Source of the DNA: Oscillospiraceae bacterium
GTDB lineage: Bacteria > Bacillota > Clostridia > Oscillospirales > Acutalibacteraceae
Direction: 5' to 3'
Length of the DNA stretch: 11,063 bases
NCBI GenBank assembly: GCA_902774165.1
Contig: CACYHJ010000045.1
Location: forward strand, 1-11,063
The translations under genes were made by a program, and so were the position numbers. Position 1 is the first letter of the stretch. Every line of letters starts with the position of its first letter. Shown here piece after piece: positions 1 to 8,033 of the stretch. The notes beneath the pieces were generated by a model. It had not been told where the DNA came from. It saw only the letters and a list, made by a program, of their open reading frames with translations, and searched no databases.

Positions 1-1
1 C

Positions 2-1546
2 ATCGATTCCGAGATCCAGACCATTCTGGAGGACGCGCTGAAAACCGCGCTGGAAGATACCGGCGCCAAAAACGTGTACGGCGTGGTGATGAACCCCAAA
101 ACCGGCGCGCTGCTGGCGGTGGCAAACCTGCCGGACTACGATCTGAACGACCCCTACGGCGTGTTGTACCCGCAACTTGAAGAATATTTCAGCGAAAACG
201 GCACCGACGCCGAAAAAGAAGACCCGGTGGCCGCCGCGCGCATGGAACAGTGGAAAAACAAATCCGTAGCGGACTTCTACTATCCCGGTTCCGTTTATAA
301 GATATTCCTCGTGTCCGGCGCGCTGGAGGAAGGTGTGATCGATGAAAACACGGAATACTACTGCCACGGCACCATCACCGTGCACGACCGTACGATCAAA
401 GACTATAATCCCACGGCCCACGGCCTTGAAACGCCCGAAACGCTGCTCGTGAACTCCTGCAACACCTTCGCGGTGAACGTGGGGCAGATGATGGGCGCGG
501 ATCTCTATTATAAGTATTTTCAGTCTTTTGGCTTTGCGGAGAAAACCGGCGTGGATCTCGCTGGCGAGAACGCGCCGCGGGTGGGCGTGACCTATCACGA
601 TCCCGCAGTTTCCTTTACGTGGTCCGATCTTGCCAGCGCATCCTTCGGCCAGAGCATCTCCGTTACGCCTCTGCAGGTAGTCACGGCGGTCAGCGCCATC
701 GCCAACGGCGGCAAGCTGATGCAGCCCTACGTGGTGGCAAAGCAGCTGGACAGCGATATGAACGTGGTCAGCATCACCCAGCCCACCGTCAAGCGGCAGG
801 TGATCTCCGAGGATACCTCCCGGAAAATGACCGATATGCTCGAGCAGGTCGTGAATTCCGGCTCCGGTACCAACGCCTACGTGGCGGGCTACCGGGTGTG
901 CGGAAAGACGGGTACCTCCAACAACCTGCAGGAAAAGGGGCAGTACGTTGCATCCTTCGCCGGTTACGCGCCGGCGGACGACCCGCAGGTCTCCATCATC
1001 ATCGTGGTCGACAAGCCGGATCCCGAGCGGCAGCACGGCGGCGGTTACGTCGCGGCCCCCATCGCCAGCCAGGTGCTGGGCGAGATCCTGCCGAACATGA
1101 ACATCGAGGCTTCCTATACCGAAAACGAAGTGGATTTCATGACGGCGGCGTGCCCCGAAACCGTGGGTATGAGCGCCTCCGAAGCCTCAAAGACTCTCAG
1201 CGCGCAGGGCTATACCGTCAAGGTCCGCGGCAGCGGCGACACGGTGATCAGCCAGACGCCGGCGGCAGGGAACCTGATCATGAACGGCGGCGTGGTGATC
1301 CTCTATACCGATTATGACTACGGCAATACGACCGTTGAGGTGCCGGATTTCCGGAATCTGAGCAAACGGGAGGTCCGCCGGGTCGCCGGCGCGGCGGGCT
1401 TGAATATCCGCGTGACCGGCAACACGATCTCCGGCTCGTCCATCGCTTATATGCAGAGCGTCGAGGCAGGCACGCAGATCCCCGCAGGCAGCACCGTGAC
1501 GGTATCCTTCCGCACCGCGGTGGGCGTTGTGGACAGCACAAACTGA
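2..1546 (+). CDS. Class B penicillin-binding protein with two PASTA domains (SpoVD/FtsI-type transpeptidase), 5' truncated
   Basis: This is a membrane-anchored D,D-transpeptidase that crosslinks peptidoglycan outside the membrane, probably the partner of the FtsW encoded downstream. The reading frame is open from base 2, so the N-terminal anchor and dimerisation region lie outside the window; 514 residues remain. All three transpeptidase motifs are visible (numbering from base 2): SVYK with the nucleophile Ser97 (base 290), SCN at 152-154 (base 455) and KTGT at 302-305 (base 905). Family signatures such as GQSISVTPLQ are also present. Two PASTA domains follow, at about 383-436 and 445-504, as in SpoVD and PBP2x. 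The next gene is murE, matching the spoVD-murE order of Bacillus. Whether the protein serves vegetative division, spore cortex synthesis or both cannot be decided here, so no symbol is given. The SVYK form is a mild variant of the commoner STFK. Confidence 0.95.
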   Translation: MDSEIQTILEDALKTALEDTGAKNVYGVVMNPKTGALLAVANLPDYDLNDPYGVLYPQLEEYFSENGTDAEKEDPVAAARMEQWKNKSVADFYYPGSVYKIFLVSGALEEGVIDENTEYYCHGTITVHDRTIKDYNPTAHGLETPETLLVNSCNTFAVNVGQMMGADLYYKYFQSFGFAEKTGVDLAGENAPRVGVTYHDPAVSFTWSDLASASFGQSISVTPLQVVTAVSAIANGGKLMQPYVVAKQLDSDMNVVSITQPTVKRQVISEDTSRKMTDMLEQVVNSGSGTNAYVAGYRVCGKTGTSNNLQEKGQYVASFAGYAPADDPQVSIIIVVDKPDPERQHGGGYVAAPIASQVLGEILPNMNIEASYTENEVDFMTAACPETVGMSASEASKTLSAQGYTVKVRGSGDTVISQTPAAGNLIMNGGVVILYTDYDYGNTTVEVPDFRNLSKREVRRVAGAAGLNIRVTGNTISGSSIAYMQSVEAGTQIPAGSTVTVSFRTAVGVVDSTN

Positions 1547-1588
1547 CCCCGGTTTTTTCCTTGTATCCCCGAAAAATCTGAACCCGAC

Positions 1589-1594
1589 AGGTGG
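1589..1594 (+). promoter_or_regulatory. Ribosome binding site deciding the murE start
   Basis: AGGTGG lies 7 bases before the ATG at 1602. It supports that start over an in-frame GTG at 1527, which would overlap the preceding gene and add 25 residues unlike MurE. Confidence 0.7.
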
Positions 1595-1601
1595 AAGTTG
1601 T

Positions 1602-3035
1602 ATGAAGCTGAAGGAGCTTTTGACTGAACTGAAAGTAAAAAATGAGTATACCGACGTTGCGGTGGAGCTGATTACGGACGATTCCCGCAAGGTGGTCCCC
1701 GGGTGCGTGTTCGTCTGCATCAGGGGCAAGCATTTCGACGGTCACGACGCGGCGGCGCAGGCCGTGGCGGACGGCGCGGCGGCCATCGTCTGTGAACACA
1801 GCGTTGGCTGCCCGAACGAGGTGATCGTCGAGGACACCCGCACCGCCTTTTCCCTGATGTGCGCTGCGTATTTCGGCCATCCGTCGAAGCGCCTGAAGCT
1901 GATCGCGGTCACCGGCACCAACGGCAAGACCACCACGTCGTTTCTTGTGAAAGAGGCGCTGGACGCCCTGGGCGTGAAGTCGGGGCTGATCGGCACCGTG
2001 AAAAACATGATCGGCAGCGAGGAAGAGCCGTCCTCCCTGACCACGCCGGAGAGCTTCGCCCTCAACGAGCTGTTCTCCCGCATGGCGGAGGCGGGCTGCC
2101 GGTATTGTGTGATGGAGGTCTCGTCCCAGGCGCTGGCGCAGGGAAGAGTCGCCGGCTGCGAGTTCGAGATCTCCATCTTCTCGAACCTGACACAGGACCA
2201 TCTGGATTACCACGGCACCTTCGGCGCCTACGCCGCCGCCAAGGCGCAGCTGTTCGGGCAGACGAAAAAAGCGGTCCTGAATTTTGACGATCCCTATTGG
2301 AAACTGATGGCGGACAGCTGCTGCGGCGAGGTGGTCACCTACTCGGTGCGCGATCCCGCCGACTATACCGCCACCGCCATTCGTATGCTGCCCAAAAGCG
2401 TAGAGTACGACCTGCTGCACGGGGAGGAGAAGGCCCACGTGACGGTGGGGATCCCCGGCGGGTTTTCGGTCTACAACTCCCTGGCCGCCATCGCGGCGCT
2501 GCTGGAGCTGGGCTTTGACCGGGACGCGGTTATTCGCGCCATCGGCAAGGTGCACGGGGTGAAGGGCCGGATCGAGGTTGTGCCCGTTGATACCCCCTAT
2601 GCGGTGATCATCGACTACGCCCACACGCCAGACGGGCTGAAAAATATTCTCGCCGCGGTGCGTCCGATCACCTCCGGAAGAATCCTGACGGTCTTCGGCT
2701 GCGGCGGCGACCGGGACAAATCCAAACGGCCGAAAATGGCAAAGACCGCCGCGGAGCTCTCCGACGTGATCATCGTGACGTCGGATAACCCCAGAACCGA
2801 GGATCCGCAGGCGATCATCAACGATATCCTCGCCGGGCTGGAGGGCAGTACGACCCCCGTGTTCGTCGAGGCGGACCGAACCGAGGCCATCCGCGCAGCG
2901 CTCTCTTACGCGCAGGCGGGGGATACGGTGATTCTTGCGGGCAAGGGGCATGAGACCTATCAGATCCTCGCCTCCGGGAAGATCCATTATGATGAACGGG
3001 AAATCGTCCGGGATATCCTCGACGGTAAACGATAA
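1602..3035 (+). CDS. murE: UDP-N-acetylmuramoyl-tripeptide synthetase, meso-diaminopimelate type
   Basis: This cytoplasmic ATP-dependent ligase adds the third stem-peptide residue to UDP-MurNAc-L-Ala-D-Glu. The protein is 477 residues, normal for the family, with the three Mur ligase domains in order. The P-loop TGTNGKTT is at 104-111. The lysine that is carbamylated in the family is in YAAAKAQLF (Lys214). HTPDGLKN is at 341-348, and the C-terminal GKGHETYQ is at 448-455. The substrate motif DNPR at 395-398 is typical of enzymes that add meso-diaminopimelate; lysine-adding enzymes such as that of Staphylococcus differ here. A meso-DAP-type wall is therefore predicted. The gene starts 55 bases after the PBP gene and ends 24 bases before murF, which fits one operon. 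The start was chosen from the ribosome binding site and the usual MurE N-terminus. Confidence 0.96.
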   Translation: MKLKELLTELKVKNEYTDVAVELITDDSRKVVPGCVFVCIRGKHFDGHDAAAQAVADGAAAIVCEHSVGCPNEVIVEDTRTAFSLMCAAYFGHPSKRLKLIAVTGTNGKTTTSFLVKEALDALGVKSGLIGTVKNMIGSEEEPSSLTTPESFALNELFSRMAEAGCRYCVMEVSSQALAQGRVAGCEFEISIFSNLTQDHLDYHGTFGAYAAAKAQLFGQTKKAVLNFDDPYWKLMADSCCGEVVTYSVRDPADYTATAIRMLPKSVEYDLLHGEEKAHVTVGIPGGFSVYNSLAAIAALLELGFDRDAVIRAIGKVHGVKGRIEVVPVDTPYAVIIDYAHTPDGLKNILAAVRPITSGRILTVFGCGGDRDKSKRPKMAKTAAELSDVIIVTSDNPRTEDPQAIINDILAGLEGSTTPVFVEADRTEAIRAALSYAQAGDTVILAGKGHETYQILASGKIHYDEREIVRDILDGKR

Positions 3036-3048
3036 AAAATCTGCGCGC

Positions 3049-3053
3049 GGTGA
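3049..3053 (+). promoter_or_regulatory. Ribosome binding site for the TTG start of murF
   Basis: GGTGA lies 6 bases before the TTG at 3060. It is a weak site. An in-frame TGA at 3051-3053 overlaps it and rules out any more upstream start. Confidence 0.5.
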
Positions 3054-3059
3054 TATGCT

Positions 3060-4406
3060 TTGAAAAAATTCGATCTGAAAGCGGCCGCCGAAGCTGTCGG
3101 CGGCAGGATCATGGGGGAGAACGTTCTGGTAAGCGGCGTTTTCACCGACACGAGAAAACCCGTACCGGGCGGGCTCTTTCTCGCGTTGGCGGGGGAAAGG
3201 TTTGACGGCCATGCGTTCGTTCCGTCGCTGGAGGAAGGCGACACGGCTGCCGTACTGATCGGCAGAGAACTTGAGACCGTCCTGCCCGCCGTGATCGTGA
3301 AGGATACGGGCAGGGCCCTGTGCGACCTTGCCGCATGGCACCGCGCGAGATTCGATATTCCGGTGATCGCACTCACCGGAAGCGTGGGCAAAACGACGAC
3401 GAAGGAAATGATCGCCGTCGTTTTGTCCCGCCGCGGAAAAACACTGAAAACCGAAGGCAATCTCAATAACAATATCGGCATGCCCCTGACGCTGCTGCGG
3501 CTGGACGACGACGATACGGCCGCCGTCATCGAGATGGGCATGAACCACGCAGGGGAGCTGTCGCTGCTGACCTCGGTCTGCCGCCCCACGGCGGCGCTGA
3601 TCACCAACGTGGGGGTCAACCACATCGAAAACCTCGGCTCCCGTGAAAATATTCTCAAAGCGAAGCTTGAAATCCTGGAGGGGCTGGAGAAGGGCTCCCT
3701 TGTCTTCCTGAACGCGGACAACGACCTGCTGGCGCCTCTGGACCTGCCGGACTTCGAGGTGGTCCGCTACGGCCTGGAGGCCGACGCGCCGATCACCGCC
3801 CGCGAAATCGAAACGGCGGCGGACGGCACGGATTTCACCCTCTGCGTCTACGGCGAAACGGCGCGGGTGCGGCTGAATTCCCCCGGCGTCCACAACGTCT
3901 GCAACGCCCTCGCGGCAGCCGCGGTGGGGTATCACCACGGCGTGCCGGTATCTCAGATCGCCGATGCGCTGGCGGAATACGCCCCCACGGGCCGGCGGCA
4001 GCGCACGGTGAAATACGGCGACGTCACCCTGATCGACGACTGTTACAACGCGTCCCCCACCTCAACGAAGGCGTCTTTGGAGGTGCTGGCGGGCAGCCCC
4101 GGCAGAAGGATCGCGATTCTCGGCGACATGCTGGAGCTGGGCTCCTTTGCGGAGGATATGCACAAGGACGTCGGCGCATACTGTAAGGGAAGAGCGGATC
4201 TTCTCTTCGCCTACGGCAGACTGTCGCGGTATACGGCGCAGCTTGCCGGGGCGGCGGGCGTGCCGTCGCGCAGCTTTACCGACGCGGCGGAGCTTTCGCG
4301 GGAAGTGAAAAAAATCCTTGCCGGCGGCGATACCGTCCTTGTGAAGGGCAGCCGCGGCATGAAAATGGAACAAATTATCGCCGGAATTTTTGAAAACCGG
4401 GAATAA
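3060..4406 (+). CDS. murF: UDP-N-acetylmuramoyl-tripeptide--D-alanyl-D-alanine ligase
   Basis: MurF is the last cytoplasmic Mur ligase; it adds D-Ala-D-Ala to give the UDP-MurNAc-pentapeptide that MraY uses. The protein is 448 residues, normal for the family. The P-loop GSVGKTT is at 107-113, and EMGMNHAGE is at 158-166. The probable carbamylated lysine is in ENILKAKLE (Lys202). DDCYNASPTS at 326-335 and GDMLELG at 355-361 are MurF signatures, and KGSRGMKME at 429-437 lies in the C-terminal domain. Translation must begin at the TTG at 3060, because a stop codon in the same frame lies two codons upstream and the N-terminus from TTG matches the family. The weak start codon and weak ribosome binding site suggest lower translation than for murE or mraY, which is inference. 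The gene order murE-murF-mraY is as in E. coli; B. subtilis has no murF at this place. Confidence 0.95.
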   Translation: MKKFDLKAAAEAVGGRIMGENVLVSGVFTDTRKPVPGGLFLALAGERFDGHAFVPSLEEGDTAAVLIGRELETVLPAVIVKDTGRALCDLAAWHRARFDIPVIALTGSVGKTTTKEMIAVVLSRRGKTLKTEGNLNNNIGMPLTLLRLDDDDTAAVIEMGMNHAGELSLLTSVCRPTAALITNVGVNHIENLGSRENILKAKLEILEGLEKGSLVFLNADNDLLAPLDLPDFEVVRYGLEADAPITAREIETAADGTDFTLCVYGETARVRLNSPGVHNVCNALAAAAVGYHHGVPVSQIADALAEYAPTGRRQRTVKYGDVTLIDDCYNASPTSTKASLEVLAGSPGRRIAILGDMLELGSFAEDMHKDVGAYCKGRADLLFAYGRLSRYTAQLAGAAGVPSRSFTDAAELSREVKKILAGGDTVLVKGSRGMKMEQIIAGIFENRE

Positions 4407-4407
4407 T

Positions 4408-4416
4408 AAAAGGTGG
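4408..4416 (+). promoter_or_regulatory. Ribosome binding site deciding the mraY start
   Basis: AAAAGGTGG lies 8 bases before the ATG at 4425. An in-frame GTG at 4413 falls inside this site and is therefore not used. Confidence 0.7.
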
Positions 4417-4424
4417 TCTGCAAT

Positions 4425-5447
4425 ATGAATGTGTATCTTGCAATGGGAGCCGGCGCGCTGGCGGCGTTTCTCGCGGCGTTCCTGCTGGGTTATGTGATCA
4501 TCCCCTGGCTCCACAAGCTGAAATTCGGTCAGACCATTCTGGACATCGGCCCGAAGTGGCACAAGGAAAAGCAGGGCACGCCGACCATGGGCGGCATGCT
4601 CTTTATCATCGGCTCCCTCGCCGCCTTCGCGGTGGTTGTGATCACCGATAAGCTGCTGGGCAAGGATCTTGTGGCGGGCGACGCGGCGGACGTGAAATCC
4701 GTGAAGATCAAGCTTTACGCCGGGATTCTCATGGCGATCGCCTACGCCTTCGTCGGCTTTGCGGACGATTATATCAAGGTGGCGAAGAAACGGAACCTGG
4801 GGCTTACCATCCCGCAGAAATCCGTACTGCAGATCCTGATCATGGGCGTGTATCTCGGCACCATGTACGCCGCCGGCGCGACCTATGTTTATCTGCCCTT
4901 CATCGGCAATGTGGAGCTGGGTTGGGTATCGCTGCTGATCGGCCTTGCGGCCATGTACTGCACGGTCAACGCGGTGAATTTCACCGACGGCGTCGACGGC
5001 CTGTGCGCCTCGGTCAGCGGGGTGTTTTCCCTTTCGATCGCCATTATCGCCGTGCTGCGGCGGTCCTTCGGCGTCAGCCTGTTCGCTGCCTGCCTGCTGG
5101 GCGCGCTCTGCGGCTACCTGATCTGGAACTGGAACCCCGCGAAGGTCATGATGGGCGATTTCGGCTCCATGTTCCTGGGGGGCGCGGTGGTGGCGCTCTG
5201 CTACGCGCTGGATATGCCCTGGCTGATTTTGCTGACGGGGATCGTGTACGTGGTCGAATTCCTTTCGGACGTGATCCAGATCGCCTATTTCAAGGCGACC
5301 CACGGGAAGCGGATTTTCAAAATGGCGCCGATCCACCATCATTTCGAGCTGTGCGGCTGGAAAGAGAAAAAGATCTGCTGCGTCTTCTCCGGCGTCGGCG
5401 CCGCGGGCGGCATCATCGCCGTTCTGCTGGTGGCCTTCGGCGGATAA
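4425..5447 (+). CDS. mraY: Phospho-N-acetylmuramoyl-pentapeptide transferase
   Basis: MraY is an integral membrane enzyme that transfers phospho-MurNAc-pentapeptide from UDP to undecaprenyl phosphate, forming lipid I on the cytoplasmic face. The protein is 340 residues and strongly hydrophobic, with the multiple membrane segments expected of the family. Signature motifs appear in order: GTPTMGG at 51-57, the aspartate pair in FADDYIKV (Asp114-Asp115), NAVNFTDGVDGL at 182-193, MGDFGSMFLGG at 243-253, and the MraY-specific triple histidine in APIHHHFE (304-306). All key catalytic positions are intact. The gene follows murF by 18 bases. In many dcw clusters murD comes next; here there is a 78-base gap with a hairpin, then ftsW. 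Confidence 0.97.
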   Translation: MNVYLAMGAGALAAFLAAFLLGYVIIPWLHKLKFGQTILDIGPKWHKEKQGTPTMGGMLFIIGSLAAFAVVVITDKLLGKDLVAGDAADVKSVKIKLYAGILMAIAYAFVGFADDYIKVAKKRNLGLTIPQKSVLQILIMGVYLGTMYAAGATYVYLPFIGNVELGWVSLLIGLAAMYCTVNAVNFTDGVDGLCASVSGVFSLSIAIIAVLRRSFGVSLFAACLLGALCGYLIWNWNPAKVMMGDFGSMFLGGAVVALCYALDMPWLILLTGIVYVVEFLSDVIQIAYFKATHGKRIFKMAPIHHHFELCGWKEKKICCVFSGVGAAGGIIAVLLVAFGG

Positions 5448-5465
5448 CAAAACAAAGAACGTGAG

Positions 5466-5498
5466 TTCCGGACGCGTTAGGGGTGCGCCCGGAATTTT
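5466..5498 (+). terminator. Terminator-like hairpin between mraY and ftsW
   Basis: The arms TTCCGGACGC (5466-5475) and GCGCCCGGAA (5485-5494) pair over 10 positions with one A-C mismatch, leaving a 9-base loop. TTTT follows at 5495-5498. The short T run suggests a weak or partial terminator, or a site that shapes mRNA processing. No clear promoter is seen between it and ftsW, so some read-through into ftsW is likely. Confidence 0.5.
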
Positions 5499-5525
5499 AT
5501 ACCGGAGCGGGAGGGGTTGTGAACC

Positions 5526-6806
5526 ATGACTGAAAGAAATCGGCGCAAGGGATATTTCGACCGGGACAGCTTTCTCTATATCTTCAAGCCGGGCCATATC
5601 GACCTGTCGTTCGTGATCACCGTCGCCGTGATTCTGACCTTCGGCCTGATCATGATGTTCTCCGCCAGCGTCGCCAGCGGAACGAAGCTGTTCAAAACGC
5701 AGGTGATTTACGCGTTTGTGGGGCTTGTGCTGATGTTCGCCGCCAGTCAGGTTGACCTTGTGAAAATCGAAAAGGACGTTCACGGCCTGCTCACCGCGGT
5801 GATTTATCTGGGCTGCATGTTCCTGATGGTGATGGCGTTTTTCCTGCCCGGCGACGTCCAGGCGGGCTTCCACAGGATCCTGAAAATCGGCCCGATCCGC
5901 TTCCAGCCCTCGGAATTCATGAAAATCGCGCTGATTCTGATGCTGGCGAAAATCCTGACCTATTTTCAGGGGGAGCTTCTGCATAAGGAACCGATCCATT
6001 TCCGCCGGTTCGATACGCCTGCCCGCACGCCCGTCGGCAGCGCGTTCCGCGCGGTTGTCAATTTCGTGTTTCAGCAGGACCTGCGGGTCATGATCCTGCT
6101 TCTGGCGGTGATTTTCCTCCCTGCGCTGATCGTGCAGCGCAGCAACCATAACTCCGGCGCCATCATCCTCGGGCTGATCGGCGTTTGCATGATGTATTCC
6201 GGCAACGTGAAGCTGCGGTATTTCGGCTATGTGTTCACGGTGATCGCCGTCGCGATCGCGGCGCTGATCGTCATCCATCAGTCCGCGCCGGACCTGTTTG
6301 CGAAAATCGACTCCAAACAGCGCATCGACGCGTGGCTCTCCAAAGACTATACCAGCACCGACGACAACCGCTGGCAGGTCAACAACGGGCTTTACGCCAT
6401 CGGCTCCGGCGGCTTCTTCGGCGTCGGATTCAACAAATCGGTGCAGAAATATTACTACGTTCCGGAGCCTCAGAACGACATGATCTTCGCGATTCTCTGC
6501 GAAGAGTTCGGCTTCTTCGGCGCCGCGCTGGTGCTGTTCGCCTTCGGCATGTATCTGTGCCTGTGCGCGAACATCGGCAGAAAAGCGAAATCAAAATTCC
6601 AGAAATTCCTCGTCTACGGCGTCGCCGCCCATATCGGGCTGCAGGTCGTGATGAACGTGGCCGTGGTGACCGAGGTGATTCCGCTGACGGGCGTGGAGCT
6701 CCCGTTCTTCAGCTCCGGCGGCTCCGCGCTGCTGGCAAACCTGGTGGAATCGGGCCTGGTGCTCGCCGTGTCAAAAAGCAACCCGCAGCCCAGAGCGGCG
6801 CGGTAA
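5526..6806 (+). CDS. ftsW: SEDS-family septal peptidoglycan glycosyltransferase FtsW
   Basis: This SEDS-family membrane protein polymerises lipid II into glycan strands at the division site, with a class B PBP as partner. The protein is 426 residues with many membrane segments; about 10 are expected. The FQPSE motif is at 127-131. The large outer loop carries AIGSGGFFGVGFNKS (291-305) and then PEPQNDMIF (313-321), whose Asp318 corresponds to the proposed catalytic aspartate of SEDS enzymes. TGVELPFFSSGGSAL at 388-402 is the typical C-terminal motif. A polar stretch at about 147-187 looks longer than usual between membrane segments. The usual 'PDLGT' motif is replaced by RSNHNSG at 205-211. 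An in-frame TGA at 5520 makes the ATG the first possible start, with a GGGAGGGG site ahead of it. It could be a RodA-type enzyme, but its place beside mraY and murG favours FtsW. Confidence 0.92.
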   Translation: MTERNRRKGYFDRDSFLYIFKPGHIDLSFVITVAVILTFGLIMMFSASVASGTKLFKTQVIYAFVGLVLMFAASQVDLVKIEKDVHGLLTAVIYLGCMFLMVMAFFLPGDVQAGFHRILKIGPIRFQPSEFMKIALILMLAKILTYFQGELLHKEPIHFRRFDTPARTPVGSAFRAVVNFVFQQDLRVMILLLAVIFLPALIVQRSNHNSGAIILGLIGVCMMYSGNVKLRYFGYVFTVIAVAIAALIVIHQSAPDLFAKIDSKQRIDAWLSKDYTSTDDNRWQVNNGLYAIGSGGFFGVGFNKSVQKYYYVPEPQNDMIFAILCEEFGFFGAALVLFAFGMYLCLCANIGRKAKSKFQKFLVYGVAAHIGLQVVMNVAVVTEVIPLTGVELPFFSSGGSALLANLVESGLVLAVSKSNPQPRAAR

Positions 6807-6816
6807 CAGATCTTAC

Positions 6817-6824
6817 AAAGGGTG
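6817..6824 (+). promoter_or_regulatory. Ribosome binding site deciding the murG start
   Basis: AAAGGGTG lies 6 bases before the ATG at 6831. An in-frame GTG at 6822 lies within this site and is unlikely to be the start. Confidence 0.65.
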
Positions 6825-6830
6825 AACGCG

Positions 6831-7958
6831 ATGAAATTCCTGATCGCCGCCGGCGGCACCGGCGGGCATATCAATCCCGCCCTCGCGGTGGCGGAGGAGC
6901 TGCGGGCAAGATATCCGGACGCCGGGATCCTGTTCCTCGGCACAAAAAAGAAGATGGAGGCAAAGCTCGTCCCGGCGGCGGGATTTGACTTCAGGAGCAT
7001 TGAAATCAGCGGCTTTCAGCGCAAGCTGACGCCGAAGAATATCATTGCCAACGTCAAAACGGCGTTCCTTGTGGTGAAATCCACAAGTGAGTCCCGGAAA
7101 ATCATCCGGGAATTCGCGCCGGACGTCGCCGTCGGCTTCGGCGGCTACGTCAGCGGCCCCGTGATCCGCGAGGCGGCAAAGCTGGGCGTCAAAACCGTCA
7201 TTCACGAGCAGAACGCCTATCCCGGCATCGCCAACAAGGCGCTGGCGAAAATCGTCGACCGCGTCCTTCTGACCTCCGTCGAGGCGAAAAAGTATCTTGA
7301 ATGCAAAAACGAACCCGTCGTCACGGGGCTTCCCGTGCGGGAGGCGATCCTTCGGGCGGACCGGGCGGTTTCCCGGGCGAAGCTGGGCGTGGGAAACAAT
7401 ATCCTCGTGTTCTCCACCGGCGGAAGCCTCGGCGCGAAAACCATCAACGACGTGATGTCGGATATCATGATCTCCTATAAAGACGCGCAGGGGATCCGCT
7501 TTATCCACGGCTACGGCAGATACGGCGCCTTCGTGCCGGAGAAGCTCGCCGCCGCCGGGATCTCGGCGGAGAACGAGCGGTTCGACGTGCGGGAATACAT
7601 CTACGATATGGACGACTGTCTTGCCGCGGCGGATATCGTCGTTTCCCGCGCCGGCGCTTCGTCGGTGGCGGAGCTGGAGGCCCTGGGCAAGGCGTCGATC
7701 CTGATCCCCTCGCCCAACGTGGCGGAAAACCACCAGTATCACAACGCCATGGCGCTGGTGAAGAACGGCGCCGCGGCGCTTGTGGAGGAAAAAGAGCTGG
7801 CGGAGGATCCCGACCGGGTGAAAAACCTGCTGGCGGAGCTTCTGTCCGACCCGGAGCGGGTGATCTCCATCGGCAAGAACGCGAAAGCCATGGCGCAGCA
7901 GAACGCGAAGGCGCGTATCTGCGACGAGATCGTCTCTTTGGTCGAAGCCGGAAAATAA
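6831..7958 (+). CDS. murG: Lipid II synthase (UDP-GlcNAc:undecaprenyl-PP-MurNAc-pentapeptide GlcNAc transferase)
   Basis: MurG is a peripheral membrane GT-B glycosyltransferase that adds GlcNAc to lipid I, making lipid II on the inner face of the membrane. The protein is 375 residues, slightly longer than E. coli MurG. The N-terminal glycine-rich loop GGTGGHINP is at 8-16, FGGYVSGP at 103-110, and HEQNAYPGIANK at 125-136. In the C-terminal donor-binding domain are STGGSLGAKTIND (195-207) and SRAGASSVAELEALGK (272-287), followed by PSPNVAENHQYHNA (293-306). These make the assignment secure. The gene is 24 bases after ftsW and probably shares its transcript. A likely intrinsic terminator overlaps its last codons and stop, which suggests that the mraY/ftsW/murG transcript ends here. 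Confidence 0.96.
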   Translation: MKFLIAAGGTGGHINPALAVAEELRARYPDAGILFLGTKKKMEAKLVPAAGFDFRSIEISGFQRKLTPKNIIANVKTAFLVVKSTSESRKIIREFAPDVAVGFGGYVSGPVIREAAKLGVKTVIHEQNAYPGIANKALAKIVDRVLLTSVEAKKYLECKNEPVVTGLPVREAILRADRAVSRAKLGVGNNILVFSTGGSLGAKTINDVMSDIMISYKDAQGIRFIHGYGRYGAFVPEKLAAAGISAENERFDVREYIYDMDDCLAAADIVVSRAGASSVAELEALGKASILIPSPNVAENHQYHNAMALVKNGAAALVEEKELAEDPDRVKNLLAELLSDPERVISIGKNAKAMAQQNAKARICDEIVSLVEAGK

Positions 7959-7985
7959 CGGGATTTCGCAATTCCGGCGTTTTTT
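7947..7985 (+). terminator. Probable intrinsic terminator after murG
   Basis: A perfect 7-bp stem forms between GCCGGAA (7947-7953) and TTCCGGC (7972-7978). The loop is about 18 bases and contains the murG stop codon. Six T residues follow at 7980-7985. The stem and T run are good; the long loop and its overlap with coding sequence weaken the call somewhat. Confidence 0.6.
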
Positions 7986-7996
7986 CGGGTCAAACA

Positions 7997-8025
7997 TGAA
8001 CATTTTTCCTGTTTTTGCATAAAAT
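7997..8025 (+). promoter_or_regulatory. Candidate sigma-A promoter for murA-ftsQ
   Basis: TGAACA (7997-8002, 4 of 6 to the -35 consensus) is separated by 17 bases from TAAAAT (8020-8025, 5 of 6 to the -10 consensus). It lies just after the murG terminator and 55 bases before the murA start, where a new promoter would be expected. Transcription would start near 8032. The call is by eye only. Confidence 0.4.
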
Positions 8026-8033
8026 GCAGCAAA

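Noticed and set aside
1553..1558. A run of six T after the PBP gene, possible terminator
   Set aside because: The only nearby stem (TTGTG/CACAA around 1526-1542) is short and about 10 bases away from the T run, so a working terminator is not supported.
1278..3938. An open frame of 886 codons on the minus strand
   Set aside because: It lies opposite murE and murF, which carry full family motifs. Its translation is rich in Arg, His, Gln and Gly with no recognisable domain, as expected from the antisense of GC-rich genes.
4062..6278. A 738-codon minus-strand open frame
   Set aside because: It is antisense to murF, mraY and ftsW, has no domain signal, and has the biased composition of a shadow frame.
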